Origin: JACKDX01 sp964640175
GTDB lineage: Bacteria > Myxococcota_A > Polyangia > Polyangiales > GCA-016699535
Length of the DNA: 64,000 nucleotides
Assembly: GCA_964640175.1 (NCBI GenBank)
Contig: CAZXFW010000005.1
Location: 124,001-188,000 of the forward strand
Direction of reading: 5' to 3'
Shown here one piece after another: positions 17,366 through 26,324 of the stretch. The notes beneath the pieces are model-generated. The model was not told the origin of the DNA and ran no database searches. It saw only the letters and a program-made list of their open reading frames with translations. Within the stretch, counting starts at the first letter, position 1, and each line of letters opens with the position of its first letter. The translations under genes were made by a program, and so were the position numbers.

Positions 17366-18429
17366 GGGGCCTCTGAACCCGAGGAACCTGAGGGCGGAGG
17401 CTGCTGTTTTTGCAATTGTTCAAGCAGCATCTGCAACTGCTCTGGCGAGAGATTATCAAGCCCCCCACCAGCGCCACCCAGTCCCCCTAAGCCGCCTAGT
17501 CCGCCTAGCCCATCGGAAGCCTGCTTTCGACTCAACTTGCCCCCTGGCAGCATCGAGGGATCGGCATCGAGCAACGCAAGCTCTGCTTGTTCTAACAAAT
17601 ACGTTTGTGATGAAGTTTTGTCTTTGCGCAAGCGCTCGACCAATGCTTTGAGTTGTTTGGCCGATTGAGACTTTTGTCCTTGAGCCAAGCTGAGACGTGC
17701 GGTGTGGTATTCCGCGAGGTCTTTAAACTCACCGTGGTTTAAGGACGCCAACTCTTTCGCATACACGAGCGCACCGTTGTAATCGCGTTGTTGCTCTTTC
17801 GCGAATATCAACCCCTGCAACGCTTGCCGATGTAGCCACGCATCTCCCGAAGCTTTACTTACTTCGGCATAACGTTTGGTGGCTTTTGAAAGATCACCGA
17901 GCAATAGATACTGCGCAGCTTGGCCAAGGCGTGCCCACGCAGCCGCATCACTCTTCGGATACTGGCTAATTAACTGGCCATAACGCTGAATTGCTTTTTT
18001 AGCACGCTCTTGTTCTGTCTTAAAACGCTCTTTTTGGGGTTCACTTCCCTTGGCCACAGCCATACCCCACGCGGGTGCTTCACCAACCGGCGCGGTGGTG
18101 GTTTGCACGGCTTTAAACAGAAGCGCCGACGCTTCGTGAGCCTGGCTGGTCAAATACCACCACTCAAACGCAATCACCCCAAGCACGCCGACGAGCAAGG
18201 CCGCACCGATCGCAACACCTTTTCGATAGCGGCCCAACATATCGCCTGCTTTGGAAGCACGTTTTAAAATGGCGTCCTCTAACACGGGCCGGCCACGTTT
18301 ACGCGCCTTTTCAACGGCCTTTGCCGCTTTTTGTGCTGCCAGACGCTGCCCTGCAGTTGGGCGAACGCCACTGGTGGGACCACTATGTTCGTTTTTAGGA
18401 TCTGACACGCGCCTACCCTGCTCTCTCAT
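17362..18429 (-). CDS. YfgM-like membrane-anchored TPR protein
   Basis: A 355-residue protein with a basic, disordered N-terminus and one membrane helix near residue 75 (VAIGAALLVGVLGVIAFEW). A periplasmic helical part holds TPR-like repeats (AAWARLGQAAQYLLLGDLSK, ALQGLIFAKEQQRDYNGAL). This is the plan of YfgM/ancillary SecYEG translocon proteins. The C-terminus has a run of LGG repeats and then a Gln/Pro-rich tail, an odd low-complexity extension encoded by an imperfect nine-base repeat. Its stop overlaps the BamB-like start. A role in handing secreted proteins to the outer-membrane pathway is plausible but not shown. Confidence 0.75.
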   Translation of the reverse strand: MREQGRRVSDPKNEHSGPTSGVRPTAGQRLAAQKAAKAVEKARKRGRPVLEDAILKRASKAGDMLGRYRKGVAIGAALLVGVLGVIAFEWWYLTSQAHEASALLFKAVQTTTAPVGEAPAWGMAVAKGSEPQKERFKTEQERAKKAIQRYGQLISQYPKSDAAAWARLGQAAQYLLLGDLSKATKRYAEVSKASGDAWLHRQALQGLIFAKEQQRDYNGALVYAKELASLNHGEFKDLAEYHTARLSLAQGQKSQSAKQLKALVERLRKDKTSSQTYLLEQAELALLDADPSMLPGGKLSRKQASDGLGGLGGLGGLGGAGGGLDNLSPEQLQMLLEQLQKQQPPPSGSSGSEAP

Positions 18430-18470
18430 TGAATGCTAGCGTTATATTTCGTGCTTGTAGGCTGGGTTTC

Positions 18471-18476
18471 TATAAT
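18471..18476 (+). promoter_or_regulatory. Likely -10 box for the outer-membrane-type protein gene
   Basis: A perfect TATAAT lies 38 bases before the ATG at 18515, with a poor -35 match (TTCGTG) 17 bases upstream. A GAGGAG ribosome site follows before the start codon, so the order of elements is right. Confidence 0.55.
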
Positions 18477-18514
18477 ACGGTGTTCATGGAAGTCAATCTG
18501 AGGAGTATTGCTCA

Positions 18515-19033
18515 ATGCGTCCTATTGCATGGCTTGCCGTAGCCACCTGTGTCCTCTTACATGCCCTATCGGCACAGGCCTATGAAGGCCAGCTTTCCTT
18601 CGGACCTCAAGCCGGCTATGCCGTATTGCTCGCCGATAGCAGCCTCAACAATCACGGCCTCGCGTTAGGCGCTACAGGATCGTATGGGCTTGATGACACA
18701 TGGACCCTACGTGCTAACGGGATGTATGCCTATCATCCAGGTTCAGAAGCATGGCATGCCAGCATGCTGGGTGTGGAAATCATCTATCTCTTGGACATTT
18801 TGGAGTGGGTGCCCTTTATCGGCATTGGAGGCGAAGGGCTTGTGACTGTCATTGACAGCGACTTCAAGCTTAACGGCGCGGCTAATCTTATTGTGGGATT
18901 GGACTACATGCTTGCACGAGACATGGTGATCGGACTCGACATCCGTCCCATCGTGGTATTTTCTTCACTTGATGAACTGCCTGCTTATCTGACAGCCACA
19001 TTGCGTTTTGAATGGTTGTTTGACACTTGGTGA
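18515..19033 (+). CDS. Small outer-membrane beta-barrel-like protein
   Basis: A 172-residue protein with a clear signal peptide (MRPIAWLAVATCVLLHALS, cleaved near AQA). Alternating amphipathic strands follow (GLALGATGSYGLDDTWTLRA, FIGIGGEGLVTVID) and it ends in an aromatic residue (LRFEWLFDTW), which is usual for outer-membrane barrels. It is like the small eight-strand OmpW/OmpA-type family in outline, with no motif to name it. A GAGGAG site precedes the ATG. Its last 49 bases overlap the convergent HhH gene. Confidence 0.7.
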   Translation: MRPIAWLAVATCVLLHALSAQAYEGQLSFGPQAGYAVLLADSSLNNHGLALGATGSYGLDDTWTLRANGMYAYHPGSEAWHASMLGVEIIYLLDILEWVPFIGIGGEGLVTVIDSDFKLNGAANLIVGLDYMLARDMVIGLDIRPIVVFSSLDELPAYLTATLRFEWLFDTW

Positions 19034-19404
19034 TGACAGTCATAGACGATGAGCCAGCCCTGAAGCTTGTGCAACGTACGTAGGCCAATCCCTTTGACTT
19101 CCAGCAGCTCTTTTATCGAGGTAAATGGCCCGTGCGCCTGTCGATAGGCCACAATACGCTTGGCCAATGCCTGGCCAACGTTAGGCAGCAAACGCAGCGC
19201 TTCTTCGTTTGCACAATTAAGATTGATCGGCTGACCCGAGAGCCAATCGCACCATACCGAATCAGTTTTGGCACATGCCATAGGACGCGCCAAGCGAGAA
19301 AATGTCGTCTTGATACGTGGGCTATCCAGCTTCGTCCTGCTGTAACCTAAGGCAAACGCAGCCCATAACACGGCCAAGGCGATAGCCGTTGAATGTACCT
19401 TCAC
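18985..19404 (-). CDS. ComEA-like helix-hairpin-helix protein
   Basis: A 139-residue protein with an N-terminal signal or anchor (TAIALAVLWAAFALGY) and two helix-hairpin-helix motifs: INLNCANEEALRLLPNVGQA and FTSIKELLEVKGIGLRTLHK. This is the ComEA layout, a membrane-linked DNA-binding protein used in DNA uptake. It starts at GTG 19402-19404, 17 bases after the aspartate kinase stop, so it is probably at the end of that transcript. A role in natural transformation is family knowledge. The ComEC channel is not in the window. Type IV pili nearby fit the same process. Confidence 0.8.
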   Translation of the reverse strand: MKVHSTAIALAVLWAAFALGYSRTKLDSPRIKTTFSRLARPMACAKTDSVWCDWLSGQPINLNCANEEALRLLPNVGQALAKRIVAYRQAHGPFTSIKELLEVKGIGLRTLHKLQGWLIVYDCHHQVSNNHSKRNVAVR

Positions 19405-19421
19405 GCCCCCTTATCGGCCGT

Positions 19422-20651
19422 TTAGGCAGGAGGTTTCTCAGAAGCACCCAAATTAAATCCAGAATGCAATGTTCGTAACGCAAGCTCAGCATATTTGGAG
19501 TGGATCAATACTGAAACTTTAATTTCACTCGTGCTGATGGCCATAATGTTGATGCCTTCATTGGCAAGCAAACGAAATGTCTTAGCCGCAATGCCGGCAT
19601 GTGTGCGCATGCCTGCGCCCACAATCGAGACCTTGACCACGTTATCATCCACGACAATTTCCTTAGCGCCAATCGCTTTGACAACGGTTTCAGCAATGGA
19701 CGTTGCTTTGCCAAGATCGCTCTTTGGCACCGTGAATGTCAAATCCGTCGTCCCGTCGATAGACACATTTTGAATGATCATGTCGACCGAGATATTGGCC
19801 TCCGCCATGGGCTCGAACACGGCAGCACCTGCTCCAGGATGGTCTGGTACAGAACGCACCGTGACCTTGCTCTCGTTTTTATCGTAGGTCACCCCGGTGA
19901 CCAACACGGCCTCAAGGTCGTCCTCGGGCACTACCCACGTGCCAGGTTTGTCTGAAAAGCTTGAACGCACATGCACTGGTACCCCATATTTCATAGCAAT
20001 TTCAACCGATCTAATTTGCAACACTTTGGCCCCCAACGAAGCCAACTCCAACATCTCTTCATAGTTAATGCGGTCTATCTTGCGTGCGCCCTTGCAGACG
20101 CCTGGATCCGCCGTAAACACGCCTTCAACGTCCGTATAGATTTCACAGACATCCGCATGGGTCGCAGCCGCCAACGCCACGGCCGTGGTATCTGAACCGC
20201 CTCGACCTAAGGTTGTGATGTTATTGTCGGCATCTATCCCTTGAAAGCCAGGAATGACAGCCACTTTCCCATCATGCAGCACCTGCGCGAGCTTGGCGCT
20301 TTCAATGCTTCGAATGCGGGCTTTATTAAAGGCACCGTCGGTAAGAATGCGCACTTGATGCCCTAAGAGCGACTGCGCAGGCACCCCCAGCCCATTAAGA
20401 GCAACTGCAAGTAATGCAGAAGTCACTTGTTCTCCTGTAGCCAATAGCGCATCTACTTCACGCTCTTGCGGGTCCTTCGCCAGCTCCTTGCTCATGGCAA
20501 GCAGCCGGTTTGTCTCGCCTGACATGGCACTCACGACGACAATGACATCCGCCCCTGAATGCTTGGTCGCAGCGACACGCTCAGCGACTCGGCGAATCCG
20601 ATCCAGACTCCCTACGCTAGTCCCCCCGTACTTTTGAACGATTAGCGTCAC
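19422..20651 (-). CDS. lysC: Aspartate kinase
   Basis: A 409-residue enzyme that phosphorylates aspartate in the Lys/Thr/Met pathway. The active-site start is QKYGGTSVG near residue 6. Further features are TTLGRGGSDTTAVALAAA, the CEIYTDVEGVFTADPG loop and two C-terminal ACT domains (DHPGAGAAVFEPMAEANISV and MRTHAGIAAKTFRLLANEGI), which give feedback control. The frame is open far upstream, but the conserved start fits GTG 20649-20651 and gives the usual length. This start overlaps the previous gene by 35 bases. Confidence 0.93.
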   Translation of the reverse strand: MTLIVQKYGGTSVGSLDRIRRVAERVAATKHSGADVIVVVSAMSGETNRLLAMSKELAKDPQEREVDALLATGEQVTSALLAVALNGLGVPAQSLLGHQVRILTDGAFNKARIRSIESAKLAQVLHDGKVAVIPGFQGIDADNNITTLGRGGSDTTAVALAAATHADVCEIYTDVEGVFTADPGVCKGARKIDRINYEEMLELASLGAKVLQIRSVEIAMKYGVPVHVRSSFSDKPGTWVVPEDDLEAVLVTGVTYDKNESKVTVRSVPDHPGAGAAVFEPMAEANISVDMIIQNVSIDGTTDLTFTVPKSDLGKATSIAETVVKAIGAKEIVVDDNVVKVSIVGAGMRTHAGIAAKTFRLLANEGINIMAISTSEIKVSVLIHSKYAELALRTLHSGFNLGASEKPPA

Positions 20652-21159
20652 GCTCGCGCATAGTAGAGCCCTTTGAATCCGTGTCAAACCTTTCTGAGGA
20701 TCCCGACTTTTCCGACTTGTCTGAGCTGCCGTCCTTTTTTTCGGAGTTGCCGTCTTTTTCTCCGCTTTTTTGCCGATTCGATATGGCAAGCGGCGGACCG
20801 TAGTCGTCTTTGAGCTTGCGCTTAAGCTGGTCGAGCATGACCTGCTCCACATAGGCTGGCATCCCTGGAATTTGTACCACTGCATGCATGGTCAGCTTTT
20901 GGTTTTGATCTTTTTCTTGGACAATTTCGATGCTGCCTGGAAACTCCCGCTTGCCCTCTCGATATTGAAACAACACAAATCCAAGCTCTTTATCGCGCTC
21001 ATCGATGGTCATCCGTAAGTCCACACGGACGAGCCGAATGACTGCGCTCCAGATTTGCTCGTAGCCATAAGGGATCTCGCTTCCGGCACGTGCTTGAACC
21101 GACAGCGGAAAAACTCCCGCCGCAAGCAGCATGCTCACAACCATCCCACCAAGGCGCAT
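20617..21159 (-). CDS. Secreted hypothetical protein with charged Ser/Lys/Asp tail
   Basis: A 180-residue protein with a signal peptide (MRLGGMVVSMLLAAGVFPLS, cleaved near VQA). A globular part follows (GYEQIWSAVIRLVRVDLRM to about residue 110), then a low-complexity Ser/Lys/Glu/Asp-rich tail of about 60 residues. The core resembles small periplasmic proteins of unknown function. It is translated into the start of aspartate kinase. No function assigned. Confidence 0.7.
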   Translation of the reverse strand: MRLGGMVVSMLLAAGVFPLSVQARAGSEIPYGYEQIWSAVIRLVRVDLRMTIDERDKELGFVLFQYREGKREFPGSIEIVQEKDQNQKLTMHAVVQIPGMPAYVEQVMLDQLKRKLKDDYGPPLAISNRQKSGEKDGNSEKKDGSSDKSEKSGSSERFDTDSKGSTMRERDANRSKVRGD

Positions 21160-21233
21160 AACTCACCCTAGTCTGCCTGTTCTATAGAGGCCAAATTAGT
21201 GGCCATCCGATATCAATCGGTGAACTGGCAGTG

Positions 21234-22247
21234 TTAGGATTCGAGGACGTCGCGAAGTCGAACTTTCATGAAGTACAACGGTAAGAGCCCTGCAATCGTT
21301 ACAAAAACCGCTTGCAGCGTATAAAGCAGGAAAATGTAGACTGCGCCTTCGTCCACCACCCAATGTCCCGCCACATACAGCCGAAGACCGATGGAAACTG
21401 CGAGCTGAAAATTGCCAAATAACCCTGGACCCGCGGGCAGCAATACTCCAATCGCCAATATGCCCATCAGGCCAACCGCCTGACCCATGGAAAGCGGCAG
21501 TCCGCATCCCTGAGCCAAGATCCACATCCCAAGCGCATTGAGCCCCCAGTACACTCCTGTCTCAATCAAAAAAGGCAAGAGCAATCGAGGATGGGCAAGC
21601 GACTCCAGTCCGTTTGCCAAACTCCCAAGCTTTTCCGAAACATAGTGACCAATCTTAGGAGAAACCCACCCGATACTTCGGCGCAGCAACGTGACTGCAA
21701 GCTCCCGTTGATACAAAAACAGTCCTAACAGCACAAAGGCTGCAATGAACACAAACAACGTGACATACGCATAGTAAGGCAACGACTGAACCAGTCGATC
21801 AGTGCTATGCAAGCGAGGTAAGAAAAACACAGCCCACACCACACACAAACTTGTCACCACACCATCGATGACACGCTCGACCGCAACGGTTCCTATTCCC
21901 GTAGATAGGCTCACCCCATGGCGCAGCTTGAGCAAGGCAGGACGAGCCACTTCGCCTATTCGCAAAGGCAACATGAAAATGGCAAAGAATCCGACCCAAC
22001 TCAGGCGTACCAGTTCCATCGTGGGCAGAGGAATCACCGGGCTCAGCAAAAACCGCCATCGTGTCGCTCGAAACCAATGGTTGCCCGCGAGAGTTAATAG
22101 GTAAAGCAACACCGCCCACCAGTGAACATGCCCAAACGATTCCTTGCCTGGCAGCAAGGGCACTCCACCACGTGCTGCAAGCCAAGCAAACAATACGCCA
22201 ATCGACAACGACAGGATCAGCTTGAACAACATATCTCTACGGAACAT
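21234..22247 (-). CDS. Flippase-like membrane protein, LPG_synthase_TM/UPF0104 family
   Basis: A 337-residue integral membrane protein with about eight hydrophobic segments. It contains NHWFRATRWRFLLSP and LSWVGFFAIFMLPLRIGEVA, a pattern that marks the AglD/MprF-N UPF0104 family, and VAVERVIDGVVTSLCVVW. The family contains the transmembrane part of lysylphosphatidylglycerol synthase and flippase-like proteins that act on lipid-linked substrates. It starts inside the riboflavin synthase 3' end (ATG 22245-22247, or 22230-22232 just after that stop), so it belongs to the nrdR-ribD-ribE transcript. Confidence 0.82.
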   Translation of the reverse strand: MFRRDMLFKLILSLSIGVLFAWLAARGGVPLLPGKESFGHVHWWAVLLYLLTLAGNHWFRATRWRFLLSPVIPLPTMELVRLSWVGFFAIFMLPLRIGEVARPALLKLRHGVSLSTGIGTVAVERVIDGVVTSLCVVWAVFFLPRLHSTDRLVQSLPYYAYVTLFVFIAAFVLLGLFLYQRELAVTLLRRSIGWVSPKIGHYVSEKLGSLANGLESLAHPRLLLPFLIETGVYWGLNALGMWILAQGCGLPLSMGQAVGLMGILAIGVLLPAGPGLFGNFQLAVSIGLRLYVAGHWVVDEGAVYIFLLYTLQAVFVTIAGLLPLYFMKVRLRDVLES

Positions 22248-22851
22248 ACGTGCTTGGCCTTCCTAACCACTGCGCCACATATTTGGCCAGCAAGTCCGCT
22301 TCGAGGTTGACTCGTTTGCCCACCGTGTAGGTACTAAAGCATGTGGCTTCCAAGGTGAGAGGCACCAGCATCACACTGAACCCTGTTTCTGCACTGCCTT
22401 GTCTAGAAACATCATTAACGGTCAGACTGGTTCCGTTGACTGCAATCGATCCTTTGGGTGCAATGAAGCGAACGAGACTTTCTGGAACAGAAAATCGCAG
22501 CTCGCGGCACTCGCCGTGGATGTGAATGCTCTCTAAAGTACCCACGCCATCCACATGGCCTGTCATTATGTGTCCTCCGAAACGGGTGCTGGGCAACATC
22601 GCACGTTCCAAATGAACACGTTCGCCTAGGGCAAGTTGTTCGAGCGTGGTACACGCAAGCGTCTCAGCCGACGCATGTGCCGTAAAGCTGCCATTTTCGC
22701 CGGGAACCGCGCTTAAGCACACACCATCCACCGCAATAGATTCGCCCAGCTTCAAATCGAGATAACTGGTTTGGAAGTTGATATCCACACCGCTTTGTCG
22801 TGGCGTCCAGGCACGCACAGTGCCAATCGTTTCTACGATGCCGGTAAACAC
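22237..22851 (-). CDS. ribE: Riboflavin synthase, alpha subunit
   Basis: A 204-residue enzyme that joins two 6,7-dimethyl-8-ribityllumazines into riboflavin. Two similar lumazine-binding halves are visible. The first begins MFTGIVETIGTV and has SIAVDGVCLSAV. The second has MTGHVDGVGTLESI and IAVNGTSLTVNDV. Length is typical. It follows ribD by 31 bases on the same strand. The lumazine synthase and GTP cyclohydrolase genes (ribH, ribBA) that usually follow are replaced here by the flippase-like gene, so they must be elsewhere. Confidence 0.93.
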   Translation of the reverse strand: MFTGIVETIGTVRAWTPRQSGVDINFQTSYLDLKLGESIAVDGVCLSAVPGENGSFTAHASAETLACTTLEQLALGERVHLERAMLPSTRFGGHIMTGHVDGVGTLESIHIHGECRELRFSVPESLVRFIAPKGSIAVNGTSLTVNDVSRQGSAETGFSVMLVPLTLEATCFSTYTVGKRVNLEADLLAKYVAQWLGRPSTYVP

Positions 22852-22882
22852 GTTTCGTTAGGGTCCGTAAAAGTCGGTTCGT

Positions 22883-23989
22883 TTATTCAAGCAAGCCGCC
22901 TTTTAGTACATCGCCTTCAAATAGTACATCTGTACCAAACCGGCGAATGCGCAAATTCCTGAGCCGACTCGCCTCTGTCATGCGCTCCACGTGACGAAAT
23001 GTGGCTAGGGCAGGAGCTTTGGGATCCCCGATAAGCAAAGGCGCCACAAAAACAGCCATGCGATCCACCAAGCCTTCTTTTAAGAAACTGTTATAAACTG
23101 TCGCGCCGCCCTCCACTAGCAAGTTCACTACCCCGTGTTCACCAAGCATCTGAAGGACTGCCTTGAGATCCAGGCCCTGCGGTGCTGACGGCACAGCAAG
23201 CAACCTTGCACCTGCATCACGGAGCGCTCGCTTTCTCTCTTCGGGCGCTTCTTCTGCATGCATCAGCCATACTGCGGAGGCATCACTCTGAAACAAACGC
23301 GCTTGAGGTGGGGTGCGTAACCGCGAGTCTAGGATGACCCGTACGGGACTCACACCTTTAACGTGACGCACTGTCAGCCATGGATCATCTTTAAGCACTG
23401 TGTTGACACCCACCAAGATGGCATCGGCAGCCATGCGCATGGCATGTGTTTCGGTACGCGCTTTATCACTTGTTATCCACCGCGCTTGTCCTGAACGTGT
23501 TGCAATTCGTCCATCCAAACTCACGGCCGCTTTGAGTATCACGTAGGGCAGCCCTTGACTTCGATGCTTCACAAACCCCGCAACCAATCGCTCGGCCTGT
23601 GCTTGTAGCACCCCTACGTCCACCTCGATCCCGCCCGCTTTGAGTTTCTCGATTGCTCCTTTTACATGCGGCATGGGATCGGTACACCCAATGACCACTC
23701 TGCCAATTCCCGCAGCTAAAATTGCGTCAGTGCACGGCCCTGTCCGGCCTTGATGATTGCACGGCTCAAGCGTGACATACAACGTTGCACCTTTAACACT
23801 CGTTGCTGAGCGCTCCATGGCAACGACTTCGGCGTGCGCAAGACCTGCACGTTCGTGATAGCCCGACGAAAGCATTGTTCCGCTTTTCACGATGACTGCG
23901 CCCACATGAGGGTTTGGACTAGGCCGTCCTTTATGAGCTTCCCTCAACGCAAGCGCCATCATCCGCCGATCAAATGCCGTAATGGTCAC
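22883..23989 (-). CDS. ribD: Bifunctional riboflavin deaminase-reductase RibD
   Basis: A 368-residue enzyme for two early riboflavin steps. The N-terminal deaminase has the zinc site HAEVVAMERS and EPCNHQGRTGPCTDAIL. The C-terminal reductase starts near LPYVILKAAVSLDGRIA and has NLLVEGGATVYNSFL. Its ATG overlaps the nrdR stop (ATGA), so it is translationally coupled. The order nrdR-ribD-ribE is found in many proteobacteria, which supports all three calls. Confidence 0.94.
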   Translation of the reverse strand: MTITAFDRRMMALALREAHKGRPSPNPHVGAVIVKSGTMLSSGYHERAGLAHAEVVAMERSATSVKGATLYVTLEPCNHQGRTGPCTDAILAAGIGRVVIGCTDPMPHVKGAIEKLKAGGIEVDVGVLQAQAERLVAGFVKHRSQGLPYVILKAAVSLDGRIATRSGQARWITSDKARTETHAMRMAADAILVGVNTVLKDDPWLTVRHVKGVSPVRVILDSRLRTPPQARLFQSDASAVWLMHAEEAPEERKRALRDAGARLLAVPSAPQGLDLKAVLQMLGEHGVVNLLVEGGATVYNSFLKEGLVDRMAVFVAPLLIGDPKAPALATFRHVERMTEASRLRNLRIRRFGTDVLFEGDVLKGGLLE

Positions 23990-24456
23990 GAGCCTTTTTG
24001 CTCCGAACTGTCGAGCAAATGGGAAAGCGCACCCATGAACTCATGAATGTCCTTGAAACTGCGATAGACGCTGGCAAAACGCACATAAGCCACCTGATCC
24101 AAGTCCTTGAGCTTGAGCATGATTTTTTCACCAATCATTGAGGAAGGCACTTCTTTTTCCCCCATCTCAACCAACTGCTTTTCCAAATCATCCGCCACAA
24201 GCTCTAATACCGCGGATGAAACAGGTCGTTTTTCGCAAGCTCGACGTAACCCAGAAATAACTTTCATGCGATCAAAAGGCTCTCGACGATCATCCTTCTT
24301 AATCACCAGAGGATAGATCTGCTCCACCCGCTCGTAAGTGGTGTAGCGGCGTGAACATCCTTCACATTCGCGACGTCTACGGGTCACTTCGCCCCCCTGT
24401 GACAGACGTGAATCCATCACACGATTATCCAACGAACTACAAAAAGGACATTTCAT
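23986..24456 (-). CDS. nrdR: Ribonucleotide reductase repressor NrdR
   Basis: A 156-residue regulator with an N-terminal zinc ribbon (MKCPFCSSLDNRVMDSR and RRECEGCSRRYTTYERVE) and an ATP-cone (LVIKKDDRREPFDRMKVISG, RACEKRPVSSA). NrdR binds NrdR boxes before nrd genes and senses ATP/dATP. Length and motifs are typical. It is first in a tight unit with ribD and ribE. Confidence 0.95.
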   Translation of the reverse strand: MKCPFCSSLDNRVMDSRLSQGGEVTRRRRECEGCSRRYTTYERVEQIYPLVIKKDDRREPFDRMKVISGLRRACEKRPVSSAVLELVADDLEKQLVEMGEKEVPSSMIGEKIMLKLKDLDQVAYVRFASVYRSFKDIHEFMGALSHLLDSSEQKGS

Positions 24457-24477
24457 AGACGTGTCCTCACCGCTGAT

Positions 24478-25059
24478 CTAAGGAAACCGCTGCGCAGGCC
24501 GGCCTCGGCTAAACGTAAACTTAAAATACCCATTGACGGTACCATAACCACTTTCGGGCTCCGAGATGTTTGCTAATTTAATATCACTTAGCGTGGCGGC
24601 AATATTTTCGTCATCCTCATTCACCCCGGGCGCATAGATCTTATCGAACACGATCGTCCCAGAAACGGCGTTTAAAGCCACGGGATTGGTCCTTCTATCG
24701 ATCTCGCAGCTGTCGTTGAAATACATCACAGCTTGAATAGGCTCTCGGAACCCATACGCCACCTTAAGAGGCGTCCCTAAGTAGTGCTCGCGGACTTCGC
24801 TGGCATTAATGACTGTCACAAACAGCCCATCGCTATTAATCGATAAATCGCTCCCACGTTGAACCACAATTTCCAGACGTTTTTCGTAAGATTCTGCCGC
24901 AAAATAGGTTGGATTGAGGTCGTATTCACCATTTAAATCACACGCTTCAGCAACGACCGTCCCCGCGAGTTCTCCTTCGCCCTCTCCCACCTCACAACCG
25001 GCGATAAGTACCAGCATACTCCATGCATATAAACGATGCTGTCTAATCAATGTAACCAC
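24478..25059 (-). CDS. Lipoprotein of unknown function
   Basis: About 193 residues if started at GTG 25057-25059. This start lies inside the 3' end of mnmA; a TTG at 25048-25050 is equally possible. The N-terminus has Arg/His then a hydrophobic stretch ending in the lipobox LIAGC, so it is probably anchored to a membrane. The mature part begins Glu-rich and contains two further Cys residues that may pair (EACDLNGEYD and DSCEIDRRTN). It is beta-rich by look. No family recognised. Confidence 0.6.
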   Translation of the reverse strand: MVTLIRQHRLYAWSMLVLIAGCEVGEGEGELAGTVVAEACDLNGEYDLNPTYFAAESYEKRLEIVVQRGSDLSINSDGLFVTVINASEVREHYLGTPLKVAYGFREPIQAVMYFNDSCEIDRRTNPVALNAVSGTIVFDKIYAPGVNEDDENIAATLSDIKLANISEPESGYGTVNGYFKFTFSRGRPAQRFP

Positions 25060-26110
25060 CTGCAACCAACGTATCGTGTTGGTAGACAACCGCTGCTTGT
25101 CCCGGTGTGATTGCGGTCTGTGCAGCATTAAACTCCACATGAAACCCAGTGTCCGTCGGAATCACCCACGCCGGGCTTGGCTCATGACGGTAACGAATGC
25201 GTACCAAGGCATCAAACGGTTCTTTGGGCTTAGGCAAAAGCCACGACGCTTGGCTTGCGGTCAGAGTCCGACTGGACAAACTGGCACGCGATCCCACAAC
25301 CACATCGCGTGTCTCAGGAAGAATGCGAAGCACATATTTTGCATCGCCACCGCCTAACCCAAGCCCACGACGCTGCCCCACGGTAAACTGGTGAATCCCA
25401 TCGTGAGTGCCTAAGGAAGCTCCTGCTTCGTCCACAATGTTTCCTGTCGGCTGAGAGCCAGCCTGTCGTGTCACAAACCCTGCAATGTCATTGTCTGGCA
25501 CGAAACACAACGATTGTGAATCCGGCTTTTTTGCATTGGGGACCAGTAACCGTTCTGCATGCTGGCGAGTTTCTGTTTTACTCATTTCTCCTAACGGAAA
25601 CATAAACCGCTTGAATGTGCTTCGCGGCACACCAAACAAAAAATAGCTCTGATCTTTGTCGCGGTCGAGACCACGTAAGACACACGGCTCGTTGGCTTTA
25701 TCGCGCACCAAACGTGCATAATGCCCCGTAGCCACATGGCTTGCCCCGAACTGCGAAGCGACTTCAAGCAGCCGCGTAAGCTTAACGTGTTGATTGCACG
25801 CTACGCATGGGACAGGCGTGGTGCCATGCACATAACTCTTCAAAAAAGGATCCACCACCTGAGATCGAAATGCGGTGGTTTCATCAATCACATAATGAGG
25901 AATCCCTAGCGCGTCACACGTTCGTCGCGCATCCTCTTGGTCTTCTGGGGCACAGCAGCGGCCTGGAGCTCGGCCAGGCTCGGCATTCCACAAATGAAGT
26001 GTTACGCCAACCAACTCATAACCTTGCTCGCGCAACAACGCCGCAGCGACGGAAGAATCCACCCCTCCACTCATTGCGACCAAAATTCTGCCTACACGCT
26101 CCTGCGTCAT
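25043..26110 (-). CDS. mnmA: tRNA-specific 2-thiouridylase MnmA
   Basis: A 355-residue enzyme that puts sulfur on U34 of tRNA. It has the PP-loop AMSGGVDSSVAAALL near residue 13, the catalytic Cys pair region VPCVACNQHVK near 100, a second Cys in DSQSLCFVPD near 190, and the C-terminal barrel with RIRYRHEPSPAWV. The frame is open to 26179, but AAGGA lies eight bases before the ATG at 26108-26110, and this gives normal length. The cysteine desulfurase encoded upstream on the same strand is the natural sulfur donor, although 214 bases separate them. Confidence 0.94.
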   Translation of the reverse strand: MTQERVGRILVAMSGGVDSSVAAALLREQGYELVGVTLHLWNAEPGRAPGRCCAPEDQEDARRTCDALGIPHYVIDETTAFRSQVVDPFLKSYVHGTTPVPCVACNQHVKLTRLLEVASQFGASHVATGHYARLVRDKANEPCVLRGLDRDKDQSYFLFGVPRSTFKRFMFPLGEMSKTETRQHAERLLVPNAKKPDSQSLCFVPDNDIAGFVTRQAGSQPTGNIVDEAGASLGTHDGIHQFTVGQRRGLGLGGGDAKYVLRILPETRDVVVGSRASLSSRTLTASQASWLLPKPKEPFDALVRIRYRHEPSPAWVIPTDTGFHVEFNAAQTAITPGQAAVVYQHDTLVAGGYID

Positions 26111-26324
26111 GCCCCGTTCCTTAATCAAAGCGTTCATCGCGTCAAGACTTGGCCTTAAGTTCTCGCAGACTCTGAACAAACGTATCCATACTTATCCCAC
26201 AACATTCTACTGAATAGACCATCAACCCCGTCAGCGGCAACAACAAAAAACCATAACATTTCAGTGAATTAGAAACGGATCGTTGATGCAGACGGAACCT
26301 TTGTTTATAATTCTCAAATTCTTT

